A stretch of DNA of 64,000 nucleotides from Saprospiraceae bacterium (GTDB taxonomy: Bacteria; Bacteroidota; Bacteroidia; Chitinophagales; Saprospiraceae), in NCBI GenBank assembly GCA_028285545.1, contig JANQPA010000018.1:62001-126000 (forward strand), in the 5' to 3' direction. Shown in pieces: positions 23,381 to 31,256 of this stretch. How positions within the stretch are numbered: position 1 is the first letter of the stretch; each line of letters opens with the position of its first letter. The notes under the pieces are model-generated. The model was not told the DNA's origin. It searched no databases and saw nothing but the letters and a program-made list of their open reading frames with translations. Position numbers and translations under genes: made by a program.

Positions 23381-24976
23381 ATGCAAGTAAAAAGAATCGC
23401 CTTTAAACAAGTACCACAATTTTCTTTTAAGGACATTGCCTATGCAACCGCTGCTCCTGAGTTAAGTTCTTTTTATAAATATGCCGTAAAAATTGAAAGC
23501 TTCCAGCAAGTTATCAATGACAAAGATAATGACAATACCGATCGGCATGCCTTGGTTAACTCCTTAAAAGAACAATATAAAAACCTTACAACCAGCAAAT
23601 TAGTCAAAAAAAACATCGATTCCCTTTTAGACAATAAGACTTTTACTGTTACTACTGCCCATCAGCCCTCTCTATTTACTGGCCCTTTATACTACATCTT
23701 AAAGATTTTTTCAACCATAAATTTAGCTGAACGCTTAAAGGAAGAATATCCGGAATATCATTTTGTTCCTGTTTTTGTGAATGGTGCTGAAGATCATGAC
23801 TTTGAAGAAGTTAACCATACTTTATTAAATGATCGCCTATTGGTTTGGAATAATAATGAGGGAGGTGCAGTTGGAAAGATGTCAACCAACACTTTGACAG
23901 CTGCCTTGAAAGAACTTAAAAGCACTCTCGGTGATTCCCCTTGGGCTGATTTCTGTTATTCCTCGATAGAAGAAGCTTATACACAGAATGAAACCTATGG
24001 TAAAGCAACCAATCAACTGGTAAATACTTTATTTAAAGATTATGGTGTAGTGGTAGTGGATATGAGTGGTAAGGAACTGAAAAAATTATTTATCCCCTAC
24101 ATGGAACAAGAGATTTTTGATCAGGTGTCCTCCCCATTGGTTCAGGCAACCCAGCAAAAATTAGAAAAGGTAGGGTTTTCTCAACAGGCTTATGCTCGGG
24201 ACATTAATCTATTCTATTTGCTTCCAAATGACCGTTCGCGAATTGTTTTAGAAGAAGATGGATCCTATAGAGTGCTGGATAGTGATCTTCAATTTACCAA
24301 AGAATCACTCCGGGAAGAATTACATCAATATCCTGAGCGTTTCAGCCCCAATGTGGTAATGCGACCTGTTTTCCAAGAGCTAATCCTTCCCAATCTGGCT
24401 TATATTGGTGGAGGTGGAGAACTGGCTTATTGGTTGGAACGAAAAACACAGTTCGAACATTTTGGGCTGAACTTTCCAATGCTCATTAGAAGGAATTCAG
24501 CCGTATGGATCACTAAAAAGCTGGTTAAAAAAATCAACAAACTGGGGCTTGATTTGCTGGAAATATTTGAGGAACCAGAAAGTCTGATCAAAAAATATGT
24601 ATCTCGGCAATCTCAAAATGAATTAAACCTCGATGCAGAAATCAGTCATTTGGCTACACTCATCGATGGCTATGCTAAAAAAGCCAATAAGGTAGATCCA
24701 ACCCTTGATCCAAAAGCAAGGGCCATAGGAAAAAAATACCAAAATCAATTGGTGGATCTTCAAAAACGCCTCATGCGGGCTGAAAAGAAAAAATTTGCAG
24801 AGCAAATTGAAGACATTCGATACATCAAAAAAGAACTCTTTCCCAAAAATGGCCTCCAGGAGAGAAAGCATAACTTCATGAATTTCTACCTAAAGGATGG
24901 TCCATTTTTCTTTCAAACCCTGAAAGATCATTTAGATCCTTTAGTAGAGGGCATGGTAGTTTTTATTGATGATTAA
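23381..24976 (+). CDS. bshC: Bacillithiol biosynthesis cysteine-adding enzyme BshC
   Basis: Adds cysteine to GlcN-malate in the last step of bacillithiol synthesis, in the cytosol. The 531-residue protein matches the family in length and shows its landmarks: TTAHQPSLFTGPLYYILKI (about 91-109), the nucleotide-binding-like VFVNGAEDHDFEEV, and GGGGELAYWLERK. The C-terminal coiled coil (about 430-500) is typical. bshA and bshB are not in the window. It ends in a 4-bp convergent overlap with the kinase-like gene on the other strand. Confidence 0.95.
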   Translation: MQVKRIAFKQVPQFSFKDIAYATAAPELSSFYKYAVKIESFQQVINDKDNDNTDRHALVNSLKEQYKNLTTSKLVKKNIDSLLDNKTFTVTTAHQPSLFTGPLYYILKIFSTINLAERLKEEYPEYHFVPVFVNGAEDHDFEEVNHTLLNDRLLVWNNNEGGAVGKMSTNTLTAALKELKSTLGDSPWADFCYSSIEEAYTQNETYGKATNQLVNTLFKDYGVVVVDMSGKELKKLFIPYMEQEIFDQVSSPLVQATQQKLEKVGFSQQAYARDINLFYLLPNDRSRIVLEEDGSYRVLDSDLQFTKESLREELHQYPERFSPNVVMRPVFQELILPNLAYIGGGGELAYWLERKTQFEHFGLNFPMLIRRNSAVWITKKLVKKINKLGLDLLEIFEEPESLIKKYVSRQSQNELNLDAEISHLATLIDGYAKKANKVDPTLDPKARAIGKKYQNQLVDLQKRLMRAEKKKFAEQIEDIRYIKKELFPKNGLQERKHNFMNFYLKDGPFFFQTLKDHLDPLVEGMVVFIDD

Positions 24977-25854
24977 TTAGTTTTGACAATGTATTTAAAT
25001 CCTGTACCTTCTTTTTTGAAAAAATCAGGTTTAGATTTAGAGTAGGCTTTGACTTCATAGATAATATTTGCTTGGTCTTGTTTCTCGCTTATTTCAAAAA
25101 GCATTGTGCCTTTTGAGGCTTGATTGTGGGTGATGCCATTTTCAATTACAGTCAAAAAAAGAGCGGGAGGAATCTCTCTATTGAGATCCAGGTTAGCATA
25201 ATCCAATCGATATTGAATTCTTTTCCTGCGATTCATAATCTGGAGGTGAGCCCGGCACAATTGAATTTCCTCAGATAGTAGTATCAATTGTCGATCTGAA
25301 ATATTCATTAAAATACTAAATTCATTAGCCAGTTCTTCGATCATTTGTATTCCTACCTTTGGAGATTCTTCAATCCAGGCTATCAAAGAGCTTAAGGTAT
25401 TTAGTAAAAAATGAGGCTGAATATGTTTCTTAAGCAAACTTAATTCTAACTTCTTAGCTTTCAGTAAGGCTGCCTGTATCGCTCTATCTTTTTCTAAAAT
25501 CAGTTGGCTTAATATTACCAGGTTACTGAGAATCAAAGCTGTATAGCCTATGTAAGCCAGGTTTTTATTAAAAAACAAAAAACAGATAAAAGTCAATATA
25601 CCAAGTACATCAAGCAATACATGTCTTTTTTTACGGTAAAAAGCCCACAGAATTATCCCCAGACAGAATAAACTTGAGAGGATTACCATAACAACAGCAT
25701 CTGTATCAAAATCTTTAAAGATTAAGTCCACAGGTATAAGAAATAAAAGACTAAGAAAAGTTAAATACCTCTTTCTCTTAAAATCATACTTATAGGCAAA
25801 AAATAAAGGAGTTAATAAAGCCAAACCAAAGGTTAGCAAATGGATGCTAAGCAA
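24973..25854 (-). CDS. LytS-type sensor histidine kinase, start codon damaged
   Basis: Membrane histidine kinase of the LytS/His_kinase class. Five or so hydrophobic helices fill the first 120 residues. The phosphoacceptor box HIQPHFLLNTLSSLIAW is at about residues 140-156, with an ATPase N-box at LFLTVIENGITHN. The C-terminal G-box is weak (KEGTGFKYIV instead of GxGLxN) and the protein ends early. No ATG exists in the open frame, whose first usable codon is TTG at 25854. An in-frame ATG at 25914 is separated from it by a TAG at 25894-25896. No LytTR response regulator is adjacent. It may be a recent pseudogene. Confidence 0.7.
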   Translation of the reverse strand: MLSIHLLTFGLALLTPLFFAYKYDFKRKRYLTFLSLLFLIPVDLIFKDFDTDAVVMVILSSLFCLGIILWAFYRKKRHVLLDVLGILTFICFLFFNKNLAYIGYTALILSNLVILSQLILEKDRAIQAALLKAKKLELSLLKKHIQPHFLLNTLSSLIAWIEESPKVGIQMIEELANEFSILMNISDRQLILLSEEIQLCRAHLQIMNRRKRIQYRLDYANLDLNREIPPALFLTVIENGITHNQASKGTMLFEISEKQDQANIIYEVKAYSKSKPDFFKKEGTGFKYIVKTN

Positions 25855-26118
25855 GCGGGTATAATGAAAACCGTAGGGATAGGGAAAGAATAACTATAAA
25901 CCAAACTTCTTCATTTTGAGCGATTTCTCTCCTTAGATCGCCCTTAAATGTAATAAGTCTTTCTTAAAGGTAAGGCTGTTGATGAAGCCCATAGAGCATT
26001 TGGTAAATTTATTAGAACAGGGTCTTGTCAATCTTAATTTTACAGAATCCACCGAACATCCTGTTCAAAGCTAAGGTTAAAGAGGTAACAAATTACACAA
26101 AAAACAATCTTAAGAATT

Positions 26119-26709
26119 ATGAAAAAGTTATCATTTGCCCTATGTATGGCCTGCTTTCTCGCGTTTGGATTGAACCTAAATGCACAAAATTTGTCTCTTG
26201 GACCTAGAGTAGGTGTTAATTTTGCAAGCCTTACAGATGGCAGCACTTCTACAAAATCAAAATTAGGATTAGTGGCTGGAATAACCTCTACTTATAGCAT
26301 CAATGAAAAAAGTGGAGTTGGAGTGGATTTACTGTATTCAGTTGAAGGAACAGAAATTGGAACCAATGTGGATTTAAATCTAAACTACCTTCGATTACCC
26401 ATCATGTATCAGTATTTCTTTGGTCAGCTTGGAGAAAATTTTCGACCCAAGGCATACATAGGCGCCGTTCCCGGATTACTGCTAAACGCTGAAAGAGGTT
26501 CGACCGAAGTCACAGACAATTATAAAGAATTTGATATTGCTGCCACTGGTGGTTTAGGATTTCATTATAGGCTTTCTTCTAAGGGAGTTTGGCTAAATGC
26601 AGATGCCAGATACATACGAGGATTGATTGATATAGATGAAGGTGCTCCTGAAACCTATAACCAGAATTGGCAAGTTAGTTTGGGAGTTTCGTTTGGGATT
26701 GCTCGTTAA
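26119..26709 (+). CDS. Outer membrane beta-barrel protein (porin-like)
   Basis: A 196-residue outer membrane protein with the signal peptide KLSFALCMACFLAFGLNLNAQ. The mature part alternates strands such as LSLGPRVGVNFASL, SGVGVDLLYSVEG, LRLPIMYQYFF and WQVSLGVSFGIAR. It belongs to the same small-barrel group as the protein at 17784, but the two are clearly different in sequence. The 264-bp spacer upstream (25855-26118) shows nothing recognisable apart from the interrupted kinase 5' end. A heptamer repeat and a hairpin follow the stop codon. Confidence 0.82.
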   Translation: MKKLSFALCMACFLAFGLNLNAQNLSLGPRVGVNFASLTDGSTSTKSKLGLVAGITSTYSINEKSGVGVDLLYSVEGTEIGTNVDLNLNYLRLPIMYQYFFGQLGENFRPKAYIGAVPGLLLNAERGSTEVTDNYKEFDIAATGGLGFHYRLSSKGVWLNADARYIRGLIDIDEGAPETYNQNWQVSLGVSFGIAR

Positions 26710-26711
26710 CT

Positions 26712-26739
26712 GTTATTGGTTATTGGTTATTGGTTATTC
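26712..26739 (+). repeat. 7-bp tandem repeat just after the barrel gene
   Basis: Four heptamers GTTATTG (the last GTTATTC) start 2 bp after the TAA stop codon. The last unit forms the left arm of the hairpin at 26732-26765. Confidence 0.9.
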
Positions 26740-26765
26740 GTTAGAAAGTAAAATAACGAATAACC
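26732..26765 (+). terminator. Hairpin built from the last heptamer repeat
   Basis: A 12-bp perfect stem (26732-26743 with 26754-26765, GGTTATTCGTTA and its complement) has a 10-nt A-rich loop. There is no T-run after it, so termination is only possible, not certain. Confidence 0.5.
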
Positions 26766-26775
26766 ATAAAACAAA

Positions 26776-26977
26776 CTGCCCCAGTGCCTATTTTTTTTAA
26801 CCACTCCGTTGTTTTAGGGATTTCTTTAGAAAATCCTGTAAGTGCTTCTTCTAAAAAATCAACTTCTCTTGTACCTCCTGATAATCTCCCTGTCCAATTG
26901 CTTCTCTGACTCCTGGAAATGTTTTCACACCAAGGCCAATAGAAAATCCCTGGCCATACATATTATGTTTGTACCTG
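26776..26977 (-). pseudogene. Decayed C-terminal fragment of an M28-type peptidase
   Basis: Translated on the minus strand from about 26977, the sequence gives RYKHNMYGQGF, then GLGVKTFPGVREAIGQGDYQ, which resembles the transferrin-receptor-like dimerisation domain at the C-terminus of glutamate carboxypeptidase II-like M28 peptidases (motif YGVKTxPGVREAI). It then hits a stop at a run of T, and the neighbouring frame continues for about 30 residues. No start codon or catalytic domain precedes it. This explains most of the otherwise gene-free region 26710-27177. The family match is from memory of the motif. Confidence 0.5.
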
Positions 26978-27177
26978 GAACCTCGTTGCGAGGGAATTTT
27001 ATTTTTTTTGTACTAATCTTAAATAAAATTTAATAAAAAATTGGAATTTGGTTAATTATAAGTAACTTTTTTGCGGAAAGTGCGTCAAACAAAATATATA
27101 ATTTGACAGATTGCGAATTTTCAGGTCATTTAAAGGGTTAGTTTGCCATTAATTTTTGAACCTAAAATTCTACAATT

Positions 27178-27858
27178 ATGTCAAACCTGAACATTAAATT
27201 GCGTCCCATGAAACATTCTATTCTCCTTATGCTATGTTGCATCTCTATGCATGCATTCGCCCAACTAGCCTCCAATGATCTTAATAATGTGATGGAGGAA
27301 GTTTCCCATACAAGTTCAGCTAAGGTTTCTCAACTTCACTACGACCTATTCGTTGGAAAAGGTCAGATTGGTAAGTTTCAGGTATCTAAAACGACCAAAG
27401 GAAATACTGTTCGTTACCAAGCCCAATCCGATGTTACCATAAAAATCCTGGGAGAAAGCAATGTTTCTTATACCTTGGATTGCCTTTTAAAAAATGGCAT
27501 ACTGCATTGGTCACATGTCAAAGTATATAAAAATGGAAAATTGAAGGATGATACCAAAATCAAATGGTTAGGAGGAAAATATGAGATCAACAAAAGTGGT
27601 AAGGTAAGTTCTAGAACAGAGCCCATCAGAATTCCCGCAATAGCTCTTTATTTCGAAGAACCCAATAGTAATCACATCACTGTATTTTCAGAAAGAGAAG
27701 GTGTGAACAAGTCCTTCAAAAAGCAAAAGAACAATTGTTACAAATTGACCGACGTGGGCAAAAACGGTGGTGATGCATATACCTACAAGAATGGTGACCT
27801 CGAAGATGTAAAGGTTAATTATGTTGTTACTAATTTCAGAGCCATCAAGAGAAAATAA
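27178..27858 (+). CDS. Secreted protein resembling DUF6134
   Basis: An exported 226-residue protein (216 if the second ATG at 27208 is used) with the signal segment SILLMLCCISMHAFAQ. The mature part begins with LHYDLFVGKGQIGKFQVSK and consists of beta strands, including VRYQAQSDVTIKILGESNVSY. This is the pattern of the DUF6134 family, whose role is unknown. A terminator follows 30 bp later, so it is probably monocistronic. No catalytic residues are recognisable. Confidence 0.6.
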   Translation: MSNLNIKLRPMKHSILLMLCCISMHAFAQLASNDLNNVMEEVSHTSSAKVSQLHYDLFVGKGQIGKFQVSKTTKGNTVRYQAQSDVTIKILGESNVSYTLDCLLKNGILHWSHVKVYKNGKLKDDTKIKWLGGKYEINKSGKVSSRTEPIRIPAIALYFEEPNSNHITVFSEREGVNKSFKKQKNNCYKLTDVGKNGGDAYTYKNGDLEDVKVNYVVTNFRAIKRK

Positions 27859-27888
27859 CAATATCCATAAATAATAGTTAAACCTCAG

Positions 27889-27919
27889 CTGCCTCTTCCG
27901 TTTTATTCGGTGGAGGCAG
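27889..27919 (+). terminator. Terminator of the DUF6134-like gene
   Basis: A stem CTGCCTC-TT-CCG pairs with CGG-TG-GAGGCAG (12-nt arms, one internal mismatch zone) around a 7-nt loop and is followed by TTTTATTTC. Confidence 0.8.
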
Positions 27920-28040
27920 TTTTATTTCTAAGAATAGAATCGAAAATTTTAACCGTCAAAAAAAATTTCTCAAACTGAACAAGGTTTGTCTTTTTGTGGC
28001 ATCTAAACCTAAAAATTCTATTGAATCTAAATTTGATACC

Positions 28041-29186
28041 ATGAAAAAATGGATTATTCTCCTTTGTCTGATCTCTTGTGCAAAATTGGTTCAGGCGCAC
28101 CATCCAGAATTAACAGTTTCCGAATTGGCTGATCATAAAACATCTACAGAGTTTCCTTTTTTATCTTTCATAATTTTAGCTATGGTTCTGGGTTCAGTGA
28201 TTTTTTCAAAATACTACCTTGAAAAATTAAAACCCTTTAAAGTAAAGGCAAGCTTTATCATTTTCGGTATAGTAGCTATAGGCCTTTCTCTGGGATTTAT
28301 TAATCAGGATAAAACAAATACTAATGATAGCTCAGAAATAGATGCTAATTTAAACTTCGAGCCACAAGACTATTTCAGTTCCTATTCTTTAATAGATAAA
28401 AATTATGGGACGAAAACACGAGTTATTATTAAGGGAGATAAACGCCTTATGCAAACCAATGCGATTCCTAACCACGAAACTGGGTCGTTTCCAAACCGCA
28501 ATAACCCTAATAAAATTTCCTCCCAGAAGCTGGAATATACTTTCCCTACCAACCCCATTTACACAGGAAAAGCGAAGTGGGCAAAAGAACCTGGAGTAGC
28601 TTTGAATGGAGTAAAATTTGATCCTCAGACTGCAGAAGTAATTAGATGTGAAAGTGGTGAAAATTTTAGAGTGGAAGCCATTCAAGATTTAATTGACCTG
28701 GGATTAGATTTTAACAATGCCCATGTTCAACCAACAGGAGCTTATCATTATCATGGTGTACCTACAGAAGTAGTAAAGGCCTTTGATTCAGGCGAAGATT
28801 TAGTACATATAGGTTTCGCTTTGGATGGCTTTCCAATATATTATTCAAAGAGCGGGGCCTACAAACCAAGTTATAGATTATCAGAGGCTACTCGCACTGG
28901 CACAGATTGTATCTATTGGACCCCTAAAAAAGAGAAAAACATAAATATTAATGGTTCTAAATCTGATGGGACTTATATCTCTGATTGGGAATTTGTAAGT
29001 GGATTGGGTGATTTGGACGAGTGCAATGGAATCGAAATAAATGGTGAATATCTTTATTTGGTAACAGATGAATATCCTTATGTTGGTCGTTGCCTCATGG
29101 GTGAATTTGAAGAGAAAAGAAGGATGGGGCCACCGCCAGGAAGAAGGCCAGGTCAAGGTCCTCCTCCTAGAAGACAAAGGAATTAG
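28041..29186 (+). CDS. YHYH domain membrane or exported protein
   Basis: The protein has about 381 residues from the ATG at 28041; the frame opens earlier only with a GTG. An N-terminal signal (WIILLCLISCAKLVQA) is followed by two hydrophobic segments (about residues 38-55 and 70-87). The domain itself shows AYHYHGVP, which names the YHYH family, then HIGFALDGFPIYYS and YVGRCLMGEF. The last 20 residues are rich in Pro, Gly and Arg. YHYH proteins are secreted and histidine-rich, perhaps metal-binding; function is not established. A bidirectional terminator separates it from the cupin gene. Confidence 0.8.
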   Translation: MKKWIILLCLISCAKLVQAHHPELTVSELADHKTSTEFPFLSFIILAMVLGSVIFSKYYLEKLKPFKVKASFIIFGIVAIGLSLGFINQDKTNTNDSSEIDANLNFEPQDYFSSYSLIDKNYGTKTRVIIKGDKRLMQTNAIPNHETGSFPNRNNPNKISSQKLEYTFPTNPIYTGKAKWAKEPGVALNGVKFDPQTAEVIRCESGENFRVEAIQDLIDLGLDFNNAHVQPTGAYHYHGVPTEVVKAFDSGEDLVHIGFALDGFPIYYSKSGAYKPSYRLSEATRTGTDCIYWTPKKEKNININGSKSDGTYISDWEFVSGLGDLDECNGIEINGEYLYLVTDEYPYVGRCLMGEFEEKRRMGPPPGRRPGQGPPPRRQRN

Positions 29187-29194
29187 GTTTTAAC

Positions 29195-29228
29195 AGAGCC
29201 TTCGCACTTTTATCAATGCGAAGGCTCT
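29195..29228. terminator. Bidirectional terminator between convergent genes
   Basis: A 12-bp perfect stem AGAGCCTTCGCA / TGCGAAGGCTCT (29195-29206 with 29217-29228) with a 10-nt loop lies between the YHYH gene stop and the cupin gene stop. Confidence 0.85.
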
Positions 29229-29237
29229 ATTCATTTA

Positions 29238-29567
29238 TTATAGTTTTTTGTAATCCTCTCTGACTGGTTGAAAAACATCTATAGCATAACAACCACTATG
29301 AGAAACTGCCGAATGAGGTACATTGCCGGGAATTGTCACAATATCCCCTTTTTTACATAATTTAGTTTCTCCTCCAATGGTCATTTCTAAATCTCCATCT
29401 AATATATTAGTCACTTGTTCATGGGGATGGTGATGTTCTGGCAAAACCGCCCCTTTCTCAATTCGTACATGCATAACGGTTGTCCCCTCCATATGAACCA
29501 TTCTTACAAAAATACCAGGTACCAACTCCTTTTCTTCTATATCATTTTTGTTTTGAAAATATGCCAT
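29238..29567 (-). CDS. Cupin domain protein
   Basis: Small single-domain beta-barrel protein of 109 residues from the ATG at 29567 (MAYFQNKND); a longer frame upstream runs through octamer repeats and is not credible. The cupin motif 1 is PEHHHPHEQVTNILDGDLEMTIGG (three His and a Glu metal site, quoted in part), and motif 2 is GDIVTIPGNVPHSA. It could be a metal-dependent isomerase, dioxygenase or small-ligand sensor. It is the last gene of the minus-strand peptide/amide block and lies 93 bp downstream of the M81 peptidase gene. Confidence 0.85.
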   Translation of the reverse strand: MAYFQNKNDIEEKELVPGIFVRMVHMEGTTVMHVRIEKGAVLPEHHHPHEQVTNILDGDLEMTIGGETKLCKKGDIVTIPGNVPHSAVSHSGCYAIDVFQPVREDYKKL

Positions 29568-29572
29568 TTTTA

Positions 29573-29660
29573 AAGATTTGCAGATTGAAAGATATGTAGG
29601 TGTGCAGATTAGAAAATAATTTTCATATTTACAAATCTGCACATTTACGAATTTGCAAAT
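29573..29660 (-). repeat. Spacer in 8-bp register between two genes
   Basis: Beginning at the base after the M81 peptidase stop codon, eleven consecutive octamers (minus strand) fill the spacer down to 5 bp before the cupin start codon. The first five have consensus ATTTGYAA with changes; the last five share CANATCTN. An ordinary spacer would not keep this register. Confidence 0.7.
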
Positions 29661-31214
29661 TTACTGGTCCAATTTATTCTGGTAAGGATACAATTTATCA
29701 ATCGGTGCATACTGATAATCAAGTGCATCTAACCTGATGGTACCAAACCAAGGCCCGGGAGCATCAACGACATGTATGGTTTTAGCATAGCCAGTTTCAT
29801 CGAAACCACGGCGAAAATGAACTCTGGATTTCACAACAAACACCTCATAATCATTAGGCTCAATGTCAGCAAATCTAAGTTGACCGGGGGTCGTAACTTG
29901 TTCGTAGGCAGGAGTTAAAATGAGCATATTTTCATCACCCCATTCAATAGCTGCAATTTTATCATATCCCCATTTGGGGCCAAAATACCTTATAGTTCCT
30001 TGAATTCTTACTGGTGAACCAGCTTGTTCTCCTGTGAAACCGCCAACCGCCATATCGAATTCATCTCCAACTTGTGCATTTTGTTTGGTTAACAAATCCA
30101 ATGCATTTTCATCTCTGAGGGTACCGTAAAGAATTTTTGAAACCCCTTTATTAATAAGTTCTTGCAAAATCCAGGTGGCATCCCCTGGCCGGTCTGAATA
30201 ATCACCTAACACCACTGGAGTTTTTCCCTGAACAATGGCAGAGACTGATAAATCAACAGCCTCTCCAGGCATTGGGTACCCTCGATTTACAAGCGGTTCA
30301 CGAATTCTCCAAATATAATCCTGCATATCATCTGCAATACTATCAGCTAATACCTGGTCATTATTGGTCATGACATGAACAGCTATTCCTACATCTGGCA
30401 CGTCAGACCAAGGAAAACCATAAAAGACGCTAACAAAAACATCTGGATGCCTGGATTCCCAGCGGCGTGCCCGCTCCATAATATCCATTGATGGAGACTG
30501 CCCTGTCCACTGCACAACGGTAGGAGTTAAAATTGGAGGCTTTCGACTTGCTTTAGTTGGTTCGTAATCTCCTCTCATTATTTGTCTTATATAATGAGCA
30601 GCTCGTTCTCCTTGCAGGAATGCGTCATAATGAGGATATCTTTTGGTAACAAAAGCTCCGTCGGCCCATTTTAAAAACTCCTCATCCTCATTTCCATGCA
30701 GGTCAAAAGTACCTACGATAGGAACATTTTCACCTACTACAGCTCTTATTCTTTTGGCAATTTCGGCTTCTGGCCGCGGGATGTTTCTTACTGCCATAGC
30801 ACCGTGCAAAGCAAGGTATACCCCATCGAGGGGCATTTGAGATTTAATCTCCTGAATCATTTTCCCCATAAAATGATCGAAACTTTCCTCCGTATTCCAA
30901 GCTCTTGATGATCCACCAAAAACTGTATAGGGTGAGCTAATTCCAATCAATTCTATATCTTCATAATCCTTTGCTCGTTTGACAAATCCCCTGATATAGG
31001 AACCCGCTTCGAGTACTTCCTTGCCTTTTAATACAGGACGAACTTTTGTCCAAGCTTCTATATCAGCATCTCCTCCAGGGCAAAAGGTACAGGTTTCATG
31101 TTGGTATCTTAAAACTGCTACACGAAAAGGCTCATTTAAAAGAGCAGATTCCGAATTGTTACAAGCCTGTAATAAGGCTACAACCAGCAGGAGTAACAAA
31201 ATTGTTAAGCGCAT
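29661..31214 (-). CDS. M81 family metallopeptidase (MlrC-like), lipoprotein
   Basis: Zinc enzyme related to microcystinase C, which hydrolyses linear peptides. The preferred ATG at 31214 gives a lipoprotein signal LLLLLLVVALLQAC; the frame can be extended only to a TTG. Family motifs are RYQHETCTF (residues about 35-43), YLALHGAMAV and GTFDLHGNEDEEF with candidate metal ligands, and GDYSDRPGDATWIL. The length of about 517 residues is normal for M81. It follows the cyclase gene at 42 bp. The likely role is degradation of unusual peptides in the periplasm; the actual substrate is not known. Confidence 0.88.
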   Translation of the reverse strand: MRLTILLLLLVVALLQACNNSESALLNEPFRVAVLRYQHETCTFCPGGDADIEAWTKVRPVLKGKEVLEAGSYIRGFVKRAKDYEDIELIGISSPYTVFGGSSRAWNTEESFDHFMGKMIQEIKSQMPLDGVYLALHGAMAVRNIPRPEAEIAKRIRAVVGENVPIVGTFDLHGNEDEEFLKWADGAFVTKRYPHYDAFLQGERAAHYIRQIMRGDYEPTKASRKPPILTPTVVQWTGQSPSMDIMERARRWESRHPDVFVSVFYGFPWSDVPDVGIAVHVMTNNDQVLADSIADDMQDYIWRIREPLVNRGYPMPGEAVDLSVSAIVQGKTPVVLGDYSDRPGDATWILQELINKGVSKILYGTLRDENALDLLTKQNAQVGDEFDMAVGGFTGEQAGSPVRIQGTIRYFGPKWGYDKIAAIEWGDENMLILTPAYEQVTTPGQLRFADIEPNDYEVFVVKSRVHFRRGFDETGYAKTIHVVDAPGPWFGTIRLDALDYQYAPIDKLYPYQNKLDQ

Positions 31215-31256
31215 GGTTTTTATTTTTATTTTCAATTGTGATTAGTTCAGTTGTCT

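Noticed and set aside
25855-26118. Short open stretches upstream of the barrel gene that could be another gene fragment
   Set aside because: The longest plus-strand stretch is only about 20 codons and I could not match it to a family.
26842-27033. Small plus-strand open frame of 63 codons in the spacer before 27178
   Set aside because: It lies opposite the decayed M28 fragment, has no plausible domain or promoter, and its composition follows the remnant.
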